64,000 bases of DNA, taken from Pezizomycotina sp. ARF18 (Eukaryota; Ascomycota). Shown here piece after piece: positions 36,141-47,700 of the stretch. The position numbers were made by a program, and so were the translations under genes. Numbering within the stretch: position 1 is the first letter of the stretch; the number at the start of each line of letters is the position of its first letter. The stretch spans positions 1 to 64,000 of the forward strand of contig AZLU01000109.1 of the NCBI GenBank assembly GCA_002224055.1, given 5' to 3'. Under the pieces are notes generated by a model, which was not told where the DNA came from, made no database searches, and was given only the letters and a program-made list of their open reading frames with translations.

Positions 36141-37745
36141 TCACGCCCGACCCCTTTCAATATCGTCTTCTCCATCACTCCTCGAATGGACGGTAGTTGC
36201 CTTTAATCCCTCTTTACTCTCCGCCTCCGATACGGGCTGCAAAGTTCTGGCAGCATCATTCACGGAAGCCATCGTACCATGATCATTCGTACTGGTACCC
36301 GTAGCGATGGTTGAAAAGCCGAACGTTTGACTGTTCGGTGCCGCCCTTCTTCTCTGCTCCCTAGCAACCGCCCACTGTCGAACTCGCGCGATGGCACTGG
36401 GCACTTTTGACGGCGAGTTATTGTTGGAAGTCCTCTTTAGCAACCTCGGGAAGTATTTTATAATCAAGGGACGGCATGCGGGGCACACGAGACGATGATG
36501 GCGGTATTCATCTCGACACTATAGAGACATTTAGCTTTCATACGTCTTTCCTATGTGGCGAGATATAGATTTACTTACTAAGCCCACACGTACATGCTGT
36601 ACATCGGATAGACATCAACATCCTCGACCCAGGTTCGAGTCACCGAGTTTCGCATGATTGAGATTATGCAGAGAAAAATCCCGACCGCGAAAACGGCACA
36701 GACGAGAATCTTTTCCCTTGTCTGCATTTGTAACCTCCAAACCAGTGGTATCGGCATCAAACTTATGATTCAAACTTATTAGCATTTACTTCCAACGGGA
36801 AACCACATCCTTCGATTACTCGGCCGGTACTCACTAGGTAATAAAGTCCCTACGACTTGAAACGCGCCGTTGACCAGGAATGCCATATAGATATCGATGC
36901 ATTTTGCGTCAAGGAGATGGTTCCAGAAGTCCACTGGCTTGCACTGGAAAATCAACGGCACCAACTCCGCGATGAAGCTCGCCATGATGAACGCCATGGC
37001 AGTGTACACGCAATTCCGGAAAGTTTTGCTTGGGCTGAAGCGTAGATAGAAGATGAGCAAAGAGAAGCGAACTCCCATCATTAGGACTAGGTAGGCGGTT
37101 TCGCATTGGTAATGGAGCTGTATTTGGCAAGTTAGACGCCGCTTCTGATAACTTCAAGAACAATATACTGATGAAGAACAGGTAGTATAAAGTAAGGATA
37201 TACGTACCCTATTGACAATCCGGAAGTCATTGAACGATATATCCCAAGTATGACGGGCGTTTGCCCCTATATGATGAAAGGTAAGCTCGGGGTCCCTTCA
37301 GAAGGAAAGCTGCTTCCTGGATCACTTACACCCTTGACGTCCAATGATTGGAATTATCGTAGTAATGAAGAGAAACACATATTGGCAAGGGTGATCCACT
37401 CCTCCACGTAAATACGCTTGGTGATGTACACCCTGCTGTAAAACCTCAACGATACCACAAGAATGGCTAGCAGACCAAATCCGATCGCAAAACCCTGGTG
37501 CACCGTGACCGTGTTCCCATGCGATACGGTTTTGAGGTACGACTGTAGCAACGAGAGACTGGCTAGAGGGTCTTTGCTTCCTGTTGCAGTCCGAGGAGGG
37601 AAGCTGTTCTATTCGTTTGGTTTGGTAAAAGCATGGTATCGATGGTGAACGTCATGGGGATGTTAGTAAACCCCGTAACGTATTCAGCGAGGATCCCGAG
37701 TTTGAGAAGGGATTGGACTGCTGTGTGGTTAAGATGATCTGCCAT
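36141..37745 (-). CDS. Rhodopsin-domain 7TM protein with N-terminal module (7TM 5)
   Basis: The ATG at 37745 gives MADHLNHTAVQSLLKLGILA, then EYVTGF, NQTNRTASLLG and, after a slip near 37572, DPLASLSLLQSYLKTVSHG. TM1-2: FAIGFGLLAILVVSLRFYSR and VEEWITLANMCF. Exon 2 holds HTWDISFNDFRIVNRV. Exon 3 has GVRFSLLIFYLRFSPSKTF, ELVPLIFQCKPVDFWNHLLD and AKCIDIYMAFLVNGAF. Exon 4 has LMPIPLVWRLQMQTREK and AVFAVGIFLCIISIMR. The last exon has VEMNTAIIVSC, ACRPLIIKYFPRLLKR, VPSAIARVRQW, REQRRRAA and PVSEAESKEG, stopping at 36141. This is the clearest member of the sub-family and a good reference for repairing 7TM 4 and 7. Confidence 0.83.
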
Positions 37746-39922
37746 GCGATAATAAGTAGAGCTGCAATGCTCGTATACTGATAAATCTATGCAAGATGTC
37801 CTGTGAACTAAAAAGTGAGGCTTTCCAGCGTTCGAGGTCATTGGGATGTTTTGTAAAGATATATTTATACAGAAGAATCATCGTCGAGTTTAGCGCTGTT
37901 GAACATTCGAGTTACACCGCGACAGCGCTCCCGGAGCAAATATGGGCTTCGTTAGTTAGAGAATAAACGAGAGACTGAAGCCGCCGTCTGTTTCAAAACC
38001 AAGCTCCAAATGTACATGTCTCTGCCTTTCTCTCACTTTTTACTCTAACGGTCTAACCGAGCAAACGTTCCCATGAACTGACTCTGTGCCACCTTGGAAA
38101 ATGGTCGGGCCGTGAATTAACGTCAACTTAGAGTTCACGGCACTTGTTGAACCTTGATTCTCCCAAAGCTGCTGCAGTTTGCCAGTATCATGATAATTAT
38201 TAGGCTGCCTGGGGTAATATGTGGTTCGGTGGCTTCGGGGTATGCGTATGAAACGATGACGGATAAGGTGGCTTTCGACGAAAACATACGTAAATGTGAG
38301 AAGACCCCAGGCCGCACCTTGTATTGGCTGGAGCTTCTTAATCTAACCTTCAACTTCTCACTGCCGACATATTGAAATCATAAAGTTTCACTGTATCGTG
38401 ACCTTACAGTAGTGTGCGTCTACACCGTTCAGTAAAGCATCACTCCAATCCCCTGGCGATCGGCCGATCCGGAAATTTTCACCTTCCCGCACTAGGCGAA
38501 AAAAGGTGAAACCAGCGAAAGATTTCATGATCAGGTTTTTTTTCGAACCTCCAAAAGTCTCTCCAAGTGAAGCCTTTTCTCATTATATTCCCCGGAAGTG
38601 GGGATAAATCAGCACACAATTGTCGGAGTACACGTTGCTGTATCGGAAAATCTGTTCGCCGATTTTTTCGTTATATCTATTGGAGCGGTCGAGGAGAAAA
38701 ATATATTTCTTCTCTTCTCAGGAAAGGAAGCAGGCGTTGAGATACTCACGGACTTTGGCATATCATGGAGGACTGCTAAGGCCTGGGTTCAAATCTGAAT
38801 CCGCCATAACGAAGGTATAACCAGCATGAAAACACAGCAATGGAGAGTCTTCGAAGGTGGGATATCCTGTATCTTTCCAGAGCCTTGACATCAATGCAGA
38901 AACATCGGAGCTGTGCTTTCTGGGTCTTCGTGGTTTCCTAGACGGTACGGTATACAGGTTAGAATATCTTTCTCTCTGAGCTGAACGAGCTACAAGAAGT
39001 ATACAATCGAAATCTTTATTAGTGGTCCGAATGCTATTAAATCATTTTTTTACATATACTGAACTCCCAACATTTTTATTGGTATGTACATTACAATTAC
39101 CGACGCGCATCGAGATGCGAGAACCGAACGGCTTGTGCGAAGTTTCAACCATACATACTTGGTAAGTGGATGTGTAATTATATAGTTAAAATAACTATGT
39201 ACAGTATACGCGAGCGAGGTTCTTGGATAGTAAGGGATTTAGTTTCGAATTTATCAACTTGGCGTCGCTCCAAAATTACAAAACATTCTCTTGGTTCGCA
39301 ATGGCACTGATATTTCTCGTGATAGTACCCAAACAACCAAATCTCATAAGCAATCGGGAAATTAAGAATAGGCGGCGGTATCGTTCTGTATAATCTTCGC
39401 AGCGGGAGCGTATTGCAATGCAGTATGTTGAACTTGAAGATAATGTTCCTGCATGAACGATATTATGCATTACATACACTCAATTTTCCAGAAAACACAA
39501 GATTTGCAGTACAGTGTTTTTTCGTTGCACTTTTGAATTATAATTTCGTTTGTTGCGCCGCCTAGAAACATCATAACTACATCCATGATCAAGCTTCCTT
39601 CTACTACGATTATGAGCCCCACATTTGCATTAATGCTTGAAAGGAAGGCGAATTATTTTGACCCAATAGAGAGTGCACAGTTATATAGTCCCGTAGAGTC
39701 CGCAGTTTCGCCGTTACAGTAGTGGTGGGTCGCTTTTCTGCACTTGTTTTTTGCGTCCGCCCTTTCGTTATTTCCTGTCTTTCGTTCATTATTGTTACCA
39801 AGTCCTGGCAACGTCCACTCTTTGTTATAATCGTTTGCTCGTGAAATCGAGCCTCCTTGCTCACAAGCACTATTATCAGATAGATTGAGGCGCCCCTCAT
39901 TTGGTCTCCAACCAGCCCGAAA
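37746..39922. other. Intergenic, nothing assigned
   Basis: Includes openings at 38154-38375 (+, TTG head, one hydrophobic stretch), 38598-38820 (+), 39276-39479 (-) and 39610-39937 (-). None has a family motif or consistent splice context. Confidence 0.45.
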
Positions 39923-40704
39923 ATGAAGCTTTCTCAATCCGTCCTCCTAGTCGGGTACTCCGCCCTCTACGCCGCCGCCGCTCCCATCGACACCACCCAG
40001 CAGCATGTAGACTTCGAACTCCCTGCCCCAGAGTCAATCTTGTATCTGAGCCTATCGCTCGGCCGCCCTTTATTGAGGGGCCGGCAATTGCATCTCCAAG
40101 GTCCAAGATGAAGAGCGTCTATTCGATGGAGATGAAGTCGCAAGGCCAGTGAGAAGATAAGCCAGGGATCAGAGTTGCAATCCCCTCAAACCGCAGGCAG
40201 CGTCTCCACGGGGGTAAACGCGGATAATGTCCAGAAGGTGTCGCCCACCCGGCTGAGGGCGCCGGTGTTCAACCCGGCTATTGCGGCCGGAGCTGTTGCA
40301 AATGACGCCGAGCTCTCCGCACGGAAGTTGAGGGAGAACAAAATTGTATGTCTCTAATGCCCTCGATCGAGCCTAAAATAGGCATTCGGGTATAGTCAGA
40401 TTAACTGCGAGACACTTCTATGCTAACATTTTAACGTTTTGATAGCCACGCAGGAATTGGGCGACAACTCACCCGCCGGTCCCAGCGCTCCACTGAGGAA
40501 CAACAACCCACCGCGCCTCAGCAGCCACCAGGTAAAAAAGAAGGCAGAGTCAAGAAGTTCTTCAAGAAAATCAAGTCTGGCGTTGGCAAGGTTCTTCACA
40601 GCGACATGTTCAACATGATTGCTTCCTCCGTTGCTGCGGGCGTAGCATCGAACATGGCATTGGCTCTCGTTGCAGTGAAGAGGAGTCTTAGGATCGAAGC
40701 TTGA
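39923..40704 (+). CDS. Secreted protein with cationic amphipathic C-terminal segment
   Basis: The ATG at 39923 opens the signal peptide MKLSQSVLLVGYSALYAAAA. Two slips (about 40035 and 40150) connect FELPAPES, ARPPFIEGPAIASPRSKM and then QTAGSVSTGVNADNVQKVSP with AIAAGAVANDAELSARKLR. A 100-nt intron (40346-40445, GTATGT donor, GCTAAC branch, GATAG acceptor) follows. Exon 2 has LTRRSQRSTEEQQ (a dibasic site), a Gln/Pro linker, the Lys-rich KKFFKKIKSGVGKVL, and then a hydrophobic Ala/Val/Met segment (IASSVAAGVASNMALALVAV) before the stop at 40702-40704. A cationic helix followed by a hydrophobic one after a Kex2-like site recalls secreted membrane-active or effector-type peptides. That role is inference; no known family is recognised. 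Confidence 0.62.
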
Positions 40705-42502
40705 GATGAGCAACGCTATTGATGCTGAAGAGGCTCATGGCAGAGAGTGGGGAAGGAGAAAAAATCTCGAGAACACATTTCTACTAGGGGCATTGGCATG
40801 GGTTGCGATTGTCGATATTCTATCTACAAACTAGTTAGCATTTACTCCAAGGCGTCCTTTTCATTAATTTCATTCCAACAATCTGCCTAATTTTTGTTCA
40901 TCTTGGGCCTGGTATACCAAAAAAAGATTCCCGGTGATAAGCGAGTTATTGGATTAGTATGATACCTTCTGTAAAACTTGAGGCTTGTTGATGCCTTGCT
41001 TGGAGCATGAACTTGAGCGTTATTGATCTATCGTGAGATTAATTACCCACGAGGAATCAGCCCTCTTTGAGGCAGTCCAGGAATATGCCAAGACGAAGGA
41101 GATTTCCATCATGCGTGCTCTTTATGGTACTTCCTTGACGAGCATGGATCTTATTCGAAAAAGCATATCGTCCTTTTGCGGTTCTGTTAATAGTCTTCAT
41201 ACTTCCGTGGAGCTTAGTTGTCTATCCTTCTAGACGCATGGTTCTAGTTCAACCCACTCGCGGTTCAGATCGACTTTCGGCGATGCTACAATGATCCTTA
41301 GCGGTATCGAATTTAGGAGCGCGACTGGAAACATTCAAAATATTATAATCTGCAAACCTTTCAAATCATGCACAGACGTTTCGCTGCTTTGCATGGTCGT
41401 CTCAACACTATGCTATATAAGGTTAGCAAGACATCTCGCGGTGGACCATCTTTCGCAAACTCCACTCAAACTACAGTTTTTACCGAGCAAGAAAAGGCCG
41501 TCAATCCAAAGATCCCAAAGGGTGGTGAAAGCGAAGTGATACAAGTACGAAGCCAGAGTTCCAAAGAATCTCCTCTATCGGAGGAGTTGGAGGACCTGAT
41601 TATCATTGACAGTGAATGATTTGAAGTCGGCTAGGTTACTTGAACTGCAATCCAAGATAATACAAGAGGCACCGCTCCAACGGGATCAGAGTACTTGTAG
41701 AACTAGGACGTGAAGTATTGATGCTACTATTATCACGCAAAAAATGGGGTGTTTCCCTAAGAGACTCAATCACTCCTGATACTGCTCTCGATCTGGAACG
41801 GAGAAAGCCGAATTCGATGCCGCTCTATAGGTTCCCTAATCTTGTTTGGTCACCCAGCTCGGCTGATTGGCGAATGGTTCAATGACGTTTGGAATGTGTC
41901 TTGAACTATTATCGCCATTTGATTCTCATGAGAACTTCGGGAATCTCGACCAAAAATTCACGAAACCAAATGAGTATCCCCATCTGAAAATACAACGATC
42001 TCGATGAAGCTGAACAGACCTATAAAGATCATCAATCCTCTACATTCGGCGTTCATTAGGACGCAAAGCTTCCTCCCAATTCAGCTCCCAGCGAATCACT
42101 TGAACCTGTCGGCAAAATGCTCCGAAGAAGTTCCCCCGATTCTCGTGTCCTACGAAATAGTGGCAAACTCGTCTCTAAACTACTCAAAAAAATCCATGAG
42201 CCTCTCCACGACGGCTCCGTGATCTCCTTTTCTATTCATTTTCATCGACTAATCACGACGCATTTTCAACGTTATGCTTCTCGACCGGGGTTGTTTCTCT
42301 CGTATATAATTCAAGCCCAAAGGATTCAATTTTGGTGAAAATATCGATAGGAGAATTTCTCGATTTTAGCGATTCTCCATATTTCTTGGGTCATTTGATA
42401 CTTCATCACCTCGTTTATCGACAAACACCATCGTCGTCATCTTGCGGCCCCCAGTCTCAATAGAAACCACAACCATCCACGACTCCACAGCAAAGTCACA
42501 CA
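40705..42502 (+). other. Coding-like plus-strand pieces, no gene assigned
   Basis: Open pieces occur at about 41033-41233 (EESALFEAVQEYAKTKEISI), 41368-41619 (ending SEELEDLIIIDSE), about 41655-41885 (ELGREVLMLLLSRKKWGVSL, PLYRFPNLVWSP) and 42004-42338 (KLVSKLLKKIHEPLH). Their sense-like composition suggests one broken gene, but I recognise no domain and cannot join them with confidence. Confidence 0.3.
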
Positions 42503-42902
42503 ATGAAAGCCTCATACGTCCTTACTTGCTTCGCCCTGGCCATGGGCGCTTTCGTTGAGCCCATCCTACTGCCGAGAGCAAGTACATAGATCCACGGCGA
42601 TATTTCTTTTGGATATTGAAAAATAAAAAGAAGAAAACAGAAAGAAAGAGCATGTAGAAGAAGTCGTTCCACTAACAACCCTTTTCTTCAATAGCACAAA
42701 CAAACGGAAACACCCCACCGGACTCGACCGGGACGTAACGGCAGGAATCCAGGCGGTCAACCGGCAGCGGCAACGCCCAGGTTCCGGCAAATTCCAGCGG
42801 TGCGAGCGCCCAGCCAGTTCGACGAGCAAGAGTGGCGCCTAGCAGACGGCGGCACCGGTATTCGGGCTCGCTGCTGCTATTGCCGTCGCTGTCCTGGTTT
42901 AG
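42503..42902 (+). CDS. Small Ser/Thr-rich protein, likely GPI-anchored
   Basis: The ATG at 42503 encodes the signal peptide MKASYVLTCFALAMGAFVEP, then ILLPRA. A 113-nt intron (42582-42694) has a GTACAT donor, CACTAAC branch point and ATAG acceptor. Exon 2 starts TQTNGNTPPDSTG, continues after slips as GSGNAQVPANSSGASAQP and SSTSKSGA, and finishes with a hydrophobic stretch (AAPVFGLAAAIAVAVLV) just before TAG at 42900-42902. Signal peptide, Ser/Gly/Asn-rich spacer and hydrophobic C-terminus are the layout of GPI-anchored wall proteins. The product would be about 100 residues. Two or three slips and one in-frame stop need correction. Confidence 0.5.
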
Positions 42903-43870
42903 AAATGTTTCTCATAATGTGCGTTTGTGAGGGGTCTGTGAGAGGGGAAATGGTGGAATTGTAAGAAAGTTTCTTGAGAGGGCCGAACAACGCAAGTTTA
43001 GTCCGCTGGAGATGCTTATAGAACAAAAAGCAGATATGTTTTATGAATGCCAATGTACACTAGATACAATGTACAAAACACAGGAAAGTTATGAATTCTG
43101 TTACTTGTCCAATCTCCCTTCCCAGTAGTGTAACTTTAGTGATATCGCAACAGATATGATGTTATAATATCTTGCAGTTTATCCTAGCAATATAATGATA
43201 TATCCTCCTAAACCGGTCCCGGAAAGTTCCATCTCAAAAACATCTAAGGACGTATTGCTTCTGCTGGCCAACGGTTAACAGCCTACAGCTAACGGCCCCC
43301 AACGTTATTACCGGGTTTGCTGAGATCGTGTAACTCCAAAAAGCTTTTTTTTTCTGGAGGCGTTTTTGCTGAAATTTCCACCCACTTGTGCGAACTTCCC
43401 CCAACCAATGGTAACGCGAGCGTCCAAGTGGGTGGACGACTATCTCCTGCGCCGAGCGGCACCGAAAAGAAGAAGAATTTTAAGGGCCTTTGTCAAAAGA
43501 ACGTGCAGACCACGCAAGAAAAAGGGGAATAAGCTGGGGCGCATACTCAGTGATACTACTTAATATCTAGCGTTGAGGGGAGTAGCCGAAACGTTTCACC
43601 GCAAATTCGAAATACTTCTGGGTGAAATGAACCCAAATCTAAGCGGCCGTTGCCGTTAGCTATTTCAGCTTTTGGCCCATTCCAGCCAGGCCCTGGTATT
43701 GTTTTCTCCCCCTCTGCTCTGTCGTATTTCGTTTTCGATCTGTTGTTGTCAATATAAGAAGTCTAAGACCTCCCCTGTCGCCAAGGACGCGTTCGTACTA
43801 CTAGTGTAGAGAAGAATAGCTTCACGAGTTACGGCCTCGGCCTCGATTTTGAAAAACATTAAACGAAAAT
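42903..43870. other. Intergenic, nothing assigned
   Basis: A basic plus-strand opening at 43366-43563 has no recognised motif. The rest is probably promoter and leader of the next gene. Confidence 0.45.
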
Positions 43871-44701
43871 ATGCGGACATGTTCGATCCTCATCCTCGGC
43901 TTTTCTTTGGTGGGAATGGTCAACGCATCCGATAAGCACCAGGCTTTCCATAAACATCGCAGGAACGAGCATGCCGTCCCGCAAATCGCGCCGGAGAGCA
44001 CGTTCAACAACAGCGCAACAGTCCCGGACAAGCGGATCATGGCTCATCCACTACCCGTGTAAAGGTCGGGGGCTACTGCGATGGTGACGGGGAATGCTGC
44101 GATGAATGCGCATGTGGTGCTGATGGCCGATACGTAAATAAAAACAGCGGCGGTGAAGGTGGAAGGAAGGTGCGGCGGTACCCGCCAAAGCACCCCGACG
44201 TCCAACTCAGCGACAACAACGACCACGACTACGACATCCCACGCAACCACATCCGCACTAGGCCTCAACGACGGTTGCAATCCCGCGGCAGGCACTCCCT
44301 CGTGCTGTTCCGTCACGTACTCCTGCATATCAAGCACATGCACCACGACCCTGACCCCACCGCCTGGCTGCTCGTTGGCCCTCGGAGGTCAGTGCAACCC
44401 TACCGCCGGCGTACCCCCAGCTGCTGCCCCGACCCATACACCTGCGACACAAATCTCGAGTACCTGCGCCGCGTACCGTCGACCTGCGCCATTACCCTCG
44501 GCGGTCCCTGCAGCGCAGCTAACCCTGGCCGGACGACCTCCTGCTGCGCAGCGCCTAATACCTGCGATACCGCCGCGCATACGTGCGCCACCACCACGCG
44601 CCGTAAGCTTTGCGTCTGGTTTTTCTTTTTATTTGTGCGTCAGTTGGGTACAGATACTGGTTTGAAGTGGCTCTCTTCTAGTACGCCCATAGGGTGTAAA
44701 T
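43871..44701 (+). CDS. Secreted cysteine-rich protein with knottin-like repeats
   Basis: The ATG at 43871 opens the signal peptide MRTCSILILGFSLVGMVNA. After a slip near 44060 a first cluster reads GGYCDGDGECCDECACG. A Thr-rich linker follows (44190-44265). Then three repeats occur at about 44270-44330, 44360-44440 and 44475-44585. Repeat 2 is C-x7-C-x8-CC-x5-C and repeat 3 is C-x7-C-x10-CC-x5-C-x6-C; repeat 1 lacks the first Cys and is C-x8-CC-x5-C-x4-C. The C..C..CC..C..C order is that of inhibitor-cystine-knot (knottin) folds. Two slips (near 44060 and 44410) interrupt the frame, and the stop is at about 44699-44701. Function unknown; candidates include wall or carbohydrate binding, or an effector. 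No toxin activity is implied by the pattern alone. Confidence 0.62.
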
Positions 44702-47700
44702 AGGGATTGTGGATTTGGTTTTATGGAGCAAATCGCGAATATAGCGCACATTTTCTTGTACAATACATGTGAGAATTTTTGTTTTCTTTCTTTTTTAAGC
44801 GGAAAGCTAATGATCAGTTTTTGGTATACGTTTTTCTGGTAAACAATCAGCATAATACGATAGTGTGTTCCAGATCATTTGCAATGGCGCAGGCTCAGCA
44901 TGACGGTTATTGCCAGCCATCAAACGATCTCCAATAAATGAAACCCGGTAAACACCATCGCGATGCGTTGTCGCCGAGAGATGAGCTACCAAAACATACT
45001 TAAGTAACTTTTGCTTTGTACTGTACCGAAGATACAGCATGTACCTATCAGAAAAGGCACCAGATCATTATACGAAGAAGTAGTAACCTTCTTATAAACT
45101 TTCTAATTTCACCTTAGATAGCCAGTAGCTCGTGTGACCACCTCTCTTCACTATCCCTGACAAGATGATGCTGGAAAGTGCCAACACTTCCAGGAAACAC
45201 GAGTATGAGCAACCAGCTCCGAACTAGCACTTCCATGTCAACTCATGAAACAATAGACATGCCCATGAGCTCAAAATGGAACATTCGCGTCGGGTATATC
45301 GTACCCAGAAAGCTCTCCAGAAGGCAAAATCCCCGCTGTCTCAGGTCCAGTTCTGTTCTATCTGGAGGAACTCACCTTTGTATTTCGCGAAAACCCGAGA
45401 TTATCAAATTTACGGAAGCGAGAATGCTTGATTGAGTGAAATTCGAAACATGGAGAGAAGGCAAAAGTATCCACCAGTCTATCGTTTAACGATGCTATCC
45501 ACAGGTTCATCTTCGTATGTTTTCCGTACTCCAGGAAGCTGGAGGCGAAACGAAGTTCGCGGGATTGCAATATTCTTTTCTTCTGCTGTTTTGTTTACTC
45601 GAGAAGCTGACAACGCTGCTGCCTGTATTGGTACGGAATCATTCCGAGATGAATATTTTCTTCTCCATAGCAAAACGAAATGGCATCTTACTCACTCCCG
45701 TTCTGCATTGCATATCCGGAATAGCGTGTACATTATAAAAGAAGAAATTTCATGAGCAATTGAGCCTTACCTTGTGGATGGTCGCACAATGTTTCTTGGT
45801 CTTTGACTTCTCTAAACCTCGCCCTGTGGTGGAAAATTTTTTTCTTTCCTCGGCAATGCCACCGAAGTTCTAGAAAATACCAGAAACATACATGTACTTT
45901 GGCGAAACCTGTACTCGCTATTGTTTGCCGGTTAACGCGGCGATGGCAAAAAGGATCGCATCTCTTGGTACAGTACTTCTGTAGGTACTGAGGTTGTATA
46001 GAGAGGAACGTATTTGCAGATATTGGGCACCCACCCCGGATGTAACCATGTAACCTTGGAAAACTACGTCTCCTCGATATTTTCCCGGTAAACGTCTTAA
46101 ACATCTGGAGATAAGAAATATAAAGCTATACCGAGGTGCGAGAGTCAAATTGTATCATTTTGCCAAATTATTCTTAAGGGCGTTTGTCGGAACATGTTTC
46201 CTGATTGAATTATTTGTTGCTTAACTCGCAAAAGTCGCTGCCTAGGCACTCCACGCGAGATAAGTACGTCAAACAACGTATGGCTCCACAGATTCCGTCC
46301 AGTTTCTAATCGCCCCGGGTACAAGAAAGGTATCCATAAGATGTTTCACTGGGATGAATCATTGTCGCTCGCCACCGCTATCTCGGCGCTCGTCAGCGGT
46401 ACATGTACAGTGCTATGTCCGCCCCCACGACCGATGAGGGCCGTTGAACAAGAACACAAAAGCGCGCAATGCTGGCGAGGACCGTTATTAAGACGCCTAT
46501 TATCACGGCTACAACCGGCAGTCAAACCACGTTTTTTCAACCTGTTGTCTCAATGACAAAACAACGTTGTGGAGGCGCTTTTGGCGTTCGTTCCGCTCGT
46601 GTCTAGGCTCCTTTCATCAACTGAGGAAAGAACGAAAAGTCATATCATATCTTGAACTGCCATTTTACGAGTCGCACGGCACTCGCGCACTTCCGCGGAC
46701 GCTATGAAAGTCAAGCATTTCGTTTAAGATATCCAGTTCACTTCAATGCAAGCGTTTAATTTTTATATGGAATTTGCGAAGAAATTCCCCTTCTAGAACA
46801 TGCAAGCTACCCCCAAAAAAAATTTGTATGGCATGTTTGAATATTTGGGCACAGACGCCGAAGCCTACGTCTCGCTAAACAGAGACCCAGAAAAACCATG
46901 GTCTTGGTAATTTTTCCTGGAGGCAAGACAAAGCAGAGGATCCATGGGCAAAGGATTCATTTCGTTGATCTTGGTTTATGGAGATCTCTGGTTTACTCCA
47001 CAAACGATGGTCTGAGAATATGTATATGGTGCAATTGCATCATATTTGAGATCTCGATATTTCCAAAGTTGGAGTGAAAGCATAGATGCATGTCTTGAAC
47101 GTTGTTTATATCGTTACGTATATTACGCTGAGAAAGCAAGACAAAGAAAATTACCCACGAACCTCCCAGAACAGTGAAGCGCGACCTCTGAAGAAAATTA
47201 TAGTCTGATCCTTGATTTACTCGAAGCGGGCAGGCGCTGAACGCTATCGAACTTGGAGATAGTGCGAGTGAAAGAAGGCTGAAGCCCTTCAGAAAGCATC
47301 TGGGCGTGCTTGATTATTTTTAGGTTCTGCAGAATAAGTTTCTAATCTCTAGTCTCTAGCCCGTGCTCATAACAAACTTTCAGTCTGTCTTTCAAACGGT
47401 AAACAAGAATAAACAAGCAATAACAAGCACTCTGGGGAGCCGCCTTGGCTTCTTTAGTCCGTGGAGTTGTCGTGGAATAACCCGCTAAAAAAGAAATCCT
47501 GTTTCCGTCCTCATGGCTAGAATACTGGTTCCATAATTAACTTGATAAAGGAAGGTTCATAAACTTTTCTGTATGTATCACAGGCTGCATGGGCGTCAAC
47601 AGCAAGGGAAAATTCGCTTCTCCATGCTCAGAGCTTAGAAGCCATGCTTAACAAGGACTTCTTTGTACCCTTCTAAGCGGGGGTTGAGATTCGTTGGGTT

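Noticed and set aside
38700-38800. GGTTCAAATCT-like T-loop suggesting a tRNA
   Set aside because: The flanking 5-bp stem does not pair and no D-arm, anticodon arm or acceptor stem fits around it.
45178-45755. Possible gene with a hydrophobic segment and sense-like residues
   Set aside because: The pieces lie in three frames, lack splice sites and match no family, so they are only mentioned in the stretch entry.
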